A DNA stretch of 62,422 nucleotides from an uncultured Pirellulaceae bacterium (lineage in GTDB: Bacteria > Planctomycetota > Planctomycetia > Pirellulales > Pirellulaceae), in the NCBI GenBank assembly GCA_937941455.1, contig CALDHM010000020.1, positions 1 to 62,422 on the forward strand, given 5' to 3'. The notes below the pieces were generated by a model. That model saw only the letters and a list, made by a program, of their open reading frames with translations. It did no database searches and was not told the DNA's origin. This document shows positions 56,464-62,422 of the stretch, in pieces. Position 1 is the stretch's first letter; every line of letters starts with the position of its first letter. A program made the position numbers and the translations under genes.

Positions 56464-57612
56464 GTGGATTCACCTAGTGTGCGACATTCGAAGCGAATTT
56501 TCGAATTGGATGCCCTGCGTGCACTGGCGGCCATAAATTTGATGATGTTCCACTACACGCATTTTTATAGCGTCAAGTATGGTTACTCTTCGCCGTTGGG
56601 GTTTGAGTTTCCTTACGGCAAATACGGGGTGCAGTTATTCTTTATGCTCAGCGGTGTTGTCAATGCCATGACGATACTGCGCAAGCGCGACGCCGTTGTG
56701 TTCTTGCAGTCACGCTTCCTCCGGATTTTACCTTGCTACTACATCGTGTTGCTGCTGAATTTACTTCTCCTGGGATGTTGGCCGCTGACGTTGAATCCGC
56801 CGTGGAGTTGGCCTCAGTTCCTGGCCAATCTGACGGTCATGCCCAATCTGTTGGGCTATGCCTGTTTGGAGCCGGTCACGTGGACCCTGCAAGTCGAGGT
56901 TCTGTTTTATTTGATCTTGGTGGTCTTATTTCTCAGCGGCGGTCTGCGTCGGCCCGTTCCGACGATCCTGGTCGGCCTGGCGATTTGCTGGGCGGGGTGT
57001 TGGTTAACCGATGCACTTGACATACAGCGAACTGCCGAGCCATGGAAGCTGGTCATCAATACACTGCGGCAGTTGCTAATACTGTACCATTTCCCGCTTT
57101 TTGCGGTCGGCATTTTGATTCACGAGTTGTGGCAGCGTGATCAACAGACTCCCGAGAACGGTCATGCACTCACACCGGAGGTCTGGATGCAACGGAACCT
57201 TGACGTGTTTCTCGCCATAATTGCGGCGCTGGTCGTCTTTCATGCAACCGATCGATTCGGCCACAACCCCGGCGTCTCCGTGGGCTTCACCGTCTTGGTA
57301 GGGATGAGCCTGTATCGTCGAGTTCCGATACTGCGCTGGCGGCCTTTTGTGTTTATCAGCTCAATCTCTTACATGCTATATCTGCTGCATAACAATTTAG
57401 GAGCCGTATACATCGGTTGGCTAAATCAGACCGTCGGCTTGCCCCCTTGGGTTTGCTTTGCGTTGGCGCTTCCTAGTATCGTGCTGCTGGCCACCGCAGC
57501 GACCTTTACGCTCGAACGGCCGCTCACATCGTGGCTACGGAACGGACTGTCGCGAGCCGCTCGGATCGAGGAACGACGCGTTCGGTCGCCAGTAATGGAG
57601 GGACCGCGATGA
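56464..57612 (+). CDS. Acyltransferase 3 family membrane protein
   Basis: 382 residues from GTG 56464, preceded by AGGA. About ten TM spans. The family motif is present near the start: RIFELDALRALAAINLMMFHY (the R-x-x-D-x-L-R-A-x-A block with a conserved His), then FFMLSG and an Arg region FLQSRFLRILPCYY. Such OafA/NodX-like enzymes put acetyl or other acyl groups on exported sugars. Its ATGA overlap with the next gene indicates translational coupling to the two FemAB-type genes. Confidence 0.88.
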   Translation: MDSPSVRHSKRIFELDALRALAAINLMMFHYTHFYSVKYGYSSPLGFEFPYGKYGVQLFFMLSGVVNAMTILRKRDAVVFLQSRFLRILPCYYIVLLLNLLLLGCWPLTLNPPWSWPQFLANLTVMPNLLGYACLEPVTWTLQVEVLFYLILVVLFLSGGLRRPVPTILVGLAICWAGCWLTDALDIQRTAEPWKLVINTLRQLLILYHFPLFAVGILIHELWQRDQQTPENGHALTPEVWMQRNLDVFLAIIAALVVFHATDRFGHNPGVSVGFTVLVGMSLYRRVPILRWRPFVFISSISYMLYLLHNNLGAVYIGWLNQTVGLPPWVCFALALPSIVLLATAATFTLERPLTSWLRNGLSRAARIEERRVRSPVMEGPR

Positions 57613-58811
57613 CCAGCATTTGTCAGATTCGCGATTCTTCGAGTACCGCTCATGTGCAGCTTGTTGCTGGCGAACGCCAGGATGCTTGGCTCGACGTCTG
57701 GCGACAGCTCGTTCCCAAATGCATCATGCAGTTCCCCGAGTGGCGCATGAATGCCTGGTATGAATATCATCGCAGTACACGCGGCGTTTCCGATCGCGAA
57801 TTGACGTTCGCGACGATTCAATCGGCCGGCGGTGAGTGCCTTGGGCTCTCGACTTGGTTCCGCCAGCGGCAATGGGGAGCCTGGTGGTGGAAGCTGCCGG
57901 GAAGCGGCGCGATCTGCAGCGACTACACCCGCATTCCTTGCCGTCCGGGGAGCGAAAGACTCGTCGGCAAAACGCTTGCCGATTGGTTTATCTCGCGTAG
58001 TCGTCAGACTTTAGTTTCAGCTCAGGCTATCGAAGTGGATGGCCATTGCGAAGACTCACCTGAATGGAATGCTTTTTTTGAGCGCCTAGCGGAGGCCGGT
58101 TGGCAGCGTGATACGGTGGCGATCGAAGGAGGTTGGCGGATTGAATTGCCGGAATCTTGGGACGCCTACTTGGCGAGTCTCCACTACTCGCGGCGGCGAA
58201 AGGCGAAGAAAGCGATCAAGCTGATCGACAGTGGCAATTTGCAACATCTGGTCATCCGCAGCCTTGATGGCATCCGTCGCTGGTGGCCCGACTTCGTAAG
58301 ACTTCATCAGAAGCGGCGGCAACACGTGGGGGATCCGGGCTGCTTTGCCGATCCGGCTTTCGAGCGGTTTCTGAAGCGGACAGTGTGCGATCTGGCCCGC
58401 AATGAGCTCGCTTGGCTGTCGGTTGTTGTCGACGCGGGAACTCCGCTGGCGATATTGCTCATGCTCGATTCCCAAGATTTCCTTTGGACGTACCAATCGG
58501 GAATCGACACGGATCGCCTCCAACTCGAGCCCGGCCACTTGGCCAACGCTGCGACGATTCGCGTGGCCATCCAAGAAAGGAAAAAATGGTTCGACTTTCT
58601 CCGCGGCGATGAACCTTACAAAGCAGGCTGGCTTGCCCAGCGTATCCCGCTGTACCGCACAAGATTGTTTCCGCCAGGAGTTGCCTGTTGGGGCATGATG
58701 GCGGCGATGTGGTTAGTTCGGCAATGGCGGCGTCGCTCCGACAATCGTCCACGATTGTCGGAGGATTCCGATCCGGAGGCGAACGAAAGGAGTAACGGCG
58801 ATGATCGCTGA
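57609..58811 (+). CDS. FemAB/GNAT-like acetyltransferase (BioF2/CelD-type)
   Basis: 400 residues from ATG 57609, overlapping the previous stop as ATGA. The protein opens QLVAGERQDAWLDVWRQL and has the middle motif SLHYSRRRKAKKAIKLIDSG typical of the FemAB/CelD-like GNAT family, then LILLMLDSQDFLWTYQSG-like strands near 300. These proteins transfer amino acids or acetyl groups and are common in exopolysaccharide clusters. The C-terminus is highly charged. It is coupled by an 11-bp overlap to a paralogous gene. Confidence 0.75.
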   Translation: MTSICQIRDSSSTAHVQLVAGERQDAWLDVWRQLVPKCIMQFPEWRMNAWYEYHRSTRGVSDRELTFATIQSAGGECLGLSTWFRQRQWGAWWWKLPGSGAICSDYTRIPCRPGSERLVGKTLADWFISRSRQTLVSAQAIEVDGHCEDSPEWNAFFERLAEAGWQRDTVAIEGGWRIELPESWDAYLASLHYSRRRKAKKAIKLIDSGNLQHLVIRSLDGIRRWWPDFVRLHQKRRQHVGDPGCFADPAFERFLKRTVCDLARNELAWLSVVVDAGTPLAILLMLDSQDFLWTYQSGIDTDRLQLEPGHLANAATIRVAIQERKKWFDFLRGDEPYKAGWLAQRIPLYRTRLFPPGVACWGMMAAMWLVRQWRRRSDNRPRLSEDSDPEANERSNGDDR

Positions 58812-59904
58812 AATTGTTCGTGAGCCAGCACGACTGGCGGAACTGAGACCTGCCTGGAATCGACTCTGGGCCGAAAGTCGGCTGCCGAATCCGGACAGCC
58901 GCTGGGAGATCATTGAGTTGCACCACGCGAGTTTCGCTCGGCAGGCAGACTTGGTCGCCGTTGTTGTTCGTGATTCTGACGATCGATTGGTGGCCGGTTT
59001 GCCGTTGCTGGAAACACGCGAGCACGGTCTTTTCAGGGTGTTGAGGACCTTGGGCAACCCCTGGCATCAGTGCGGCGAACTCTTGATCGCGCCCGAGGTT
59101 TGCGATAACGCGGTCTACGTGGCTCTGATTGCCGGTTTGCAAAAACTCCGGGCCAGTCACCTTTGGTGCGACTGGATTCAGATCAATCGTGAGGAGTGGC
59201 AAGCCTTGATCGCCGCCGCTGCGGAACAGAGTTGGGGAATCCAACAACAGCAAAGGTTCGAGGTTGGCCTGACTTGTTTGCCCGAATTGTGGTCTGCATT
59301 CGAGGGAGCCCTCTCGAAGAACGTCAGAAAAAAAGCGCGAAGCGAACTGAAGAAGATAGAGCAATTGGGAGCGGTCGAACTCGATGTCGTCGCTAATGTT
59401 GAGGAGTCAAAACTTTCTCAACGCCTCGACGAAGCGCTCGACATCGAGATGAATAGCTGGAAAGGTTGCGAAGATTCGGCAATCCGCTGCCATCCAACCA
59501 TCGAGCGCTTTTATACCGAATGGGCGCGGCATTTGAACGATTGCAGTCTTTTTCGGTTATATGTCCTTCGTCTCGATGGAGTGGCAATCGCCTTCGACAT
59601 GGGCGGCGTGGCAGCCGGTTGTTATCGTTCGCAAAAAATTTCTTATCGCTCCGAATTCGCGCCATTGTCGCCTGGACATGTTCTTAATCAACTCCTGATT
59701 CGACACTTGATGGCAGAAGGGACCATTCATGCGATTGATACCGTCGGTCCGCTGAACGAAGCTACGGCGCGGTGGAGCAATAAACGGTATTCGATCGGCC
59801 GGCTTGTCTTGGCTCCAGACTCCTGGCTTAAGAATGTTGCCGGGCGCTCGCTGGTCACAATGTTGAATGTTCGCGGATCCCTCAACCGTTCGCTGGGCAG
59901 GTAG
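58801..59904 (+). CDS. FemAB/GNAT-like acetyltransferase (CelD-type), paralogue
   Basis: 367 residues from ATG 58801, overlapping the previous gene by 11 bp. It starts EIVREPARLAELRPAWNRLW, has the basic SKNVRKKARSELKKIEQLG corresponding to SRRRKAKKA in the upstream paralogue, and ends VDTVGPLNEATARWSNKRY-like with the last GNAT strands. Both proteins share the same layout and would act on similar substrates, so a duplication is likely. The likely context is polysaccharide or lipid decoration along with the acyltransferase. Confidence 0.75.
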   Translation: MIAEIVREPARLAELRPAWNRLWAESRLPNPDSRWEIIELHHASFARQADLVAVVVRDSDDRLVAGLPLLETREHGLFRVLRTLGNPWHQCGELLIAPEVCDNAVYVALIAGLQKLRASHLWCDWIQINREEWQALIAAAAEQSWGIQQQQRFEVGLTCLPELWSAFEGALSKNVRKKARSELKKIEQLGAVELDVVANVEESKLSQRLDEALDIEMNSWKGCEDSAIRCHPTIERFYTEWARHLNDCSLFRLYVLRLDGVAIAFDMGGVAAGCYRSQKISYRSEFAPLSPGHVLNQLLIRHLMAEGTIHAIDTVGPLNEATARWSNKRYSIGRLVLAPDSWLKNVAGRSLVTMLNVRGSLNRSLGR

Positions 59905-60146
59905 GCGGCGAAAGGATAACAGTGCACGATTTTCGCAAAAGCTTAACCCGTTACCGGCAGCGGAAAAAAGGTTGGCGAATGGGTTGATGGCTTGCCATTT
60001 GGGTGAGGGCCATTGGTTCGATGCCAGCCGGTTGGCGGCCCAATTCTTGGGCAACGGCATCCGCGTTCCGACGCCGAGGGTCAGCCCAGGGAAAAGCATA
60101 GATGGACACCGAAAGTTTCAATCGATTGCGCCAACTGTTTTTGATT

Positions 60147-60243
60147 GAACGTAGCGAACGTAGCCACTGTTGCAATCGGTGGATTCCCGGATTTTGCCAA
60201 GATCTCGCATGCGTAGCTACGAAAAAGCGGCGCTGTTCAATTA
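60147..60243. repeat. Palindromic repeat, family B copy 2
   Basis: GAACGTAGC at the left and GCGTAGCTACGAAAAAGCGG at the right, matching the right flank of the copy at 22918. The internal stem is degraded. Confidence 0.5.
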
Positions 60244-60298
60244 GAGCCGTCCTTTTTTTACGGGGCCATCCGTGAACTTTTCACCCAGGAAAACCGTC

Positions 60299-60327
60299 TT
60301 GCACATAGGCGCACCATCTCCTAAAAT
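60299..60327 (+). promoter_or_regulatory. Sigma-70-type promoter of tRNA-Asn
   Basis: TTGCAC and TAAAAT are 17 bases apart. The start would be near 60334, 24 bases before the tRNA. Confidence 0.65.
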
Positions 60328-60357
60328 TATTGGAGTGAAGGGAAACGCCTCACATTT

Positions 60358-60430
60358 GCCCTTGTAGCTCAGTCGGTAGAGCAACGGACTGTTAATCCGT
60401 GTGTCCTAGGTTCGAGCCCTAGCGGGGGCG
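60358..60430 (+). tRNA. tRNA-Asn (GTT)
   Basis: 73 bases. Acceptor GCCCTTG/CGGGGGC, D-arm GCTCAGTCGGTAGAGC, anticodon stem ACGGA/TCCGT with loop CTGTTAA (anticodon GTT), T-arm CTAGG-TTCGAGC-CCTAG. The CCA end is not encoded. A terminator follows at 60468. Confidence 0.97.
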
Positions 60431-60891
60431 CTCAGAATTTTGGCTCGTAAAGAGCCGGTTAACCTACAAAGCCGAGAGTCATTGCTCTCGGCTTTTCGCG
60501 TTAATGGCTGATTTTCCAGGGGTTTACGGCAATCTCAACCGTTTGATACACGATCCGTTGCCAAACCGGTTATCCCCGATCTTCGGGATGCATCCCTTGA
60601 GATTGGCCTTCCCCTCGGGGACAACTTCTTCAGACTCTCTGACTCTTTCGTTGACAAGCGTTGTTCCTTAACAACCCGGTTGGTCTGGCACCCCACAAGA
60701 GAGAAAGTTGCGGAACGGTGACCGGCGGGTGAACGAATTCTCCGGTTCCAGGTGCTGTTTTTTTGGCTTACCTGCATTTTTTGGTGGTGTAGGATAAAGC
60801 TGCAGCTGTACGGTGGAACAATCGCTGCGCGATGTTCGATGTTGACAGAATAAAAGCGGAGAAGATCGCGATACACTTTCGATTGAAATTG
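60431..60891. other. Region after tRNA-Asn
   Basis: Carries the terminator (60468-60497) and then ~390 bp without a recognisable gene. A minus-strand frame (60535-60876) looks non-coding. No repeat of the tRNA 3' end was found within the window. Confidence 0.45.
60468..60497 (+). terminator. Rho-independent terminator after tRNA-Asn
   Basis: AAAGCCGAGAG pairs with CTCTCGGCTTT around TCATTG, followed by a short T-run; 38 bp past the tRNA. Confidence 0.88.
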
Positions 60892-61771
60892 ATGACTGTG
60901 ACTGCAGTTTTGGCCACGTGTCTGTTTGTGTTGAAACCGTAACGGCTCAGGCCCCTCGAGAAATCACCAACAGCATCGGGATGAAACTCGTGCTGATCCC
61001 CAAAAAGGACATTCCCGATGGGATCGCCGCCAAGCGAAGTGGGTTCGTTGGACGAGGAGCGGCAACATCAAGTTACGCCCAGCCAGGATTACTACTTGGG
61101 AATGTTCGAGGTAACACCGGCCTAGCACAAAAGAGTCATTGGCAAAAACCCCAGTTGCTTTCAAGGTGACAAGGTAGCGGAGCGACTTCCCCGGACTGGC
61201 CGAGTGGTAAAAGAGGTTGATAGCTCCAATCATCCCGTCCAACAAATTTTTTTAGGATATTGCGGTCACGTTTTGCGACCGCCTATCGGCGATTCCGGAG
61301 GAGACGCAGGCGGGACGCGTCTATCGCTTGCCGAAGGAGGCGGAATGGTAATACGCCTGCCGGGCTGGCAGAACAAAGGCATAATGTTTTGGAGACAACC
61401 CTGCGGACTTGATTCATTACACCTGGTTTGAACATAACAGCAGCGATAAAACGCATCCTGTTAGCGAGAAGAAGCCGAATGCGTGGGGGCTGTATGACAC
61501 GCAATTCAACGTGTGGGAGTGGTGCACCGACTGGTATGGCGAGTATCCGAAGAGGGCGGTTACATGTCCTGTGGGTCCAAGAGAGGGCTCCGACCGCGTG
61601 TACCGAGGAGGCAGTTGTATTTTCATGGCCGCGCTTTGTCGGTCGGCGAACCGGCTCAGGATCGTCGCGTCGATCCGCCTTTTCAACGTCAGCTTCCGCG
61701 TGGCTCTGACTCCCCAGGAAAACTCCCACGAGGCAGTGCGATTACCAGTGGAACAGACCCCGAAGTTTTAG
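60892..61771 (+). pseudogene. Decayed SUMF1/formylglycine-generating-enzyme-like protein
   Basis: Pieces of a planctomycete SUMF1 protein lie in order but in different frames. MTVTAVLATCLFVLKP (signal, 60892) is followed near 60940 by a frame change to REITNSIGMKLVLIPK. DYYLGMFEVTPA is next, then TAG at 61123-61125 where CAG is expected, and later RLPKEAEW-TAA-YACRAG with TAA (61349-61351) replacing GAA. The C-terminus AWGLYDTQFNVWEWCTDWYG, RVYRGGSC and FRVAL is intact. At least two frame changes and two stop codons. The gene is clearly dead. It lies between a tRNA and a CRISPR gene. Confidence 0.88.
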
Positions 61772-62266
61772 ACACGGCGGTCGCCTTTCGATGTGCCCAC
61801 CCTTGACCGGGCGAGTCACTTGGTGGATGTGAAATAAACTCTTCCGCCGACTTGAGCTCTCGCTTGGCAGACGAATCAATCGATTGGATGATTGCGCTAA
61901 AAGCTGTCCGAGGCCTTCTTCAATAAGATTAAATTATAATTGCGAGACAGCATTACTATACTTCTCAATGTGTTCTTACCTCGACCCAGCAGGTAAAAAA
62001 TAGCGGCACCGCTCTGCGTTGAACGTGTACAACTGCCATCGCCGCGGGCGGTGACCGGTCTGTCGCCAAAATTTTAAAAAGCCGACGTGTTAAAGACGCC
62101 CGCGTGGCCCCCGCTCAGCAGTCGCCGATCGACTCGATGGATTACGGGGAGTGCTTAACGTTGAAGCCGAGTTGCCGCGGTTTCGATCGTAAAACTTGAT
62201 CATGCATGCTTTTTTCCTAAAAGCAATCGTATTAAAATGTCGGCCGCATGTCTGGGAGTGAGATCC
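61772..62266. other. Region before the Cmr1-like gene
   Basis: 495 bp, locally AT-rich (61900-62000). Scanned for a CRISPR array: no repeated 25-40 base unit with spacers was seen. Probably the leader/promoter region of the Cmr operon. Confidence 0.45.
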
Positions 62267-62422
62267 ATGTCAGTACGAAAAAACATTCCAGAGTGTCCTC
62301 CGCCTTCAACGCAGGAAAAATCGAACAGCGGTCGCGTTTTTGAAATCCAGTTAATCACGCCGATGTTCGGCGGCGGTGTAGAGACACGGACCAACGATCC
62401 AAGTTTTGCGATCCGCCCGACC
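62267..62422 (+). CDS. cmr1: Type III-B CRISPR protein Cmr1-like, N-terminal fragment
   Basis: 52 codons from ATG 62267 are open to the window edge, with GGGAGTGAG upstream. After a ~22-residue polar leader the sequence reads FEIQLITPMFGGGVETRTND followed by PSFAIRPT, which is the conserved first strand and GGG-x-x-[ET] loop of Cmr1 RAMP proteins (typically F-x-x-x-x-[IL]-T-P-x-F-G-G-G). Cmr1 is a subunit of the RNA-guided Cmr interference complex. The rest of the operon and any array lie to the right of the window. The stretch matches the family only over ~30 residues, but this block is very characteristic. Confidence 0.8.
   Translation, partial: MSVRKNIPECPPPSTQEKSNSGRVFEIQLITPMFGGGVETRTNDPSFAIRPT

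Larger units (their letters stand above)
59905..60357. other. Intergenic region before tRNA-Asn
   Basis: 453 bp with family B copy 2 (60147-60243) and the tRNA promoter (60299-60327). Plus- and minus-strand frames at 59951-60175 look like neither family nor neighbours. Confidence 0.5.

Noticed and set aside
60358-60430. Reading the tRNA as selC (tRNA-Sec)
   Set aside because: It is a 73-base canonical tRNA with anticodon GTT (Asn); tRNA-Sec would be ~90+ bases with a long variable arm and anticodon TCA.
60431-62266. CRISPR array or att repeat next to the tRNA
   Set aside because: No unit of 25-40 bases repeats here, and no second copy of the tRNA 3' end was found inside the window.

Overview
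The window looks like a chromosomal segment of a planctomycete, most likely near Pirellulales. The evidence is protein content: a long YTV-repeat protein with Cys-rich parts, a DUF1598 protein, a Tat-exported Gfo/Idh/MocA oxidoreductase, an FG-GAP/UnbV plus multihaem cytochrome operon, a decayed SUMF1-type gene, and many small conserved lipoproteins. Base composition is moderately GC-rich and genes are often separated by 300-700 bp of non-coding DNA carrying short palindromic repeats.

Layout. 1-1143: 5' part of an RND/MMPL-type exporter (runs off the left edge). 1.5-4 kb: thioredoxin-fold lipoprotein with an in-frame TGA, FKBP isomerase, HEAT-repeat lipoprotein. 4.0-8.4 kb: tightly packed operon of a DAC-domain (diadenylate cyclase-like) protein, a YbhN-type membrane protein, a GT2 glycosyltransferase and a polytopic membrane protein. 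8.8-15.5 kb: cysS, a small unknown, an oxidoreductase, tryptophan 2,3-dioxygenase, xylose isomerase. 15.9-19.9 kb: HTH-receiver protein, histidine kinase and, convergent, an FHA-GAF-sigma54 activator. 20-24 kb: DUF1598 protein, bshB1-like deacetylase, methyltransferase. 24.2-29.1 kb: dnaK and clpB, each preceded by a consensus sigma-54 promoter. 29.5-35.1 kb (minus): TPR lipoprotein, UnbV-type protein, pentahaem cytochrome/TPR. 35.4-41.2 kb: eno, ribE, DUF2752, lipoprotein, mntR, a SelW-like selenoprotein gene, flgM-like. 41.5-49.8 kb: M28 peptidase with PDZ, E1 alpha-beta fusion and E2 of a 2-oxoacid dehydrogenase, a nucleotidyltransferase/HD protein, TerB-like. 49.8-55.8 kb (minus): YTV protein, NfeD-like, a PH-domain pair. 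56.5-59.9 kb: acyltransferase and two FemAB/GNAT-type proteins, translationally coupled. 60.4 kb onward: tRNA-Asn with promoter and terminator, a SUMF1 pseudogene, and at the right edge the first 52 codons of a Cmr1-like type III-B CRISPR protein.

Three observations stand out. (1) Two genes have an in-frame TGA where homologous families carry a redox Cys, each followed by a hairpin with an AGUU(U) apical loop, so the organism probably makes selenoproteins; no sel genes lie in the window. (2) dnaK and clpB both carry perfect -24/-12 sigma-54 promoters, which suggests sigma-54 control of chaperones. (3) A ~105-bp REPIN-like inverted repeat occurs eight times, and in three copies its terminal TAG is the stop codon of the adjacent gene (dnaK, the gene after the E2 gene, and the cytochrome gene).

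All assignments come from reading the sequence and from recalled family features. No database search was run.
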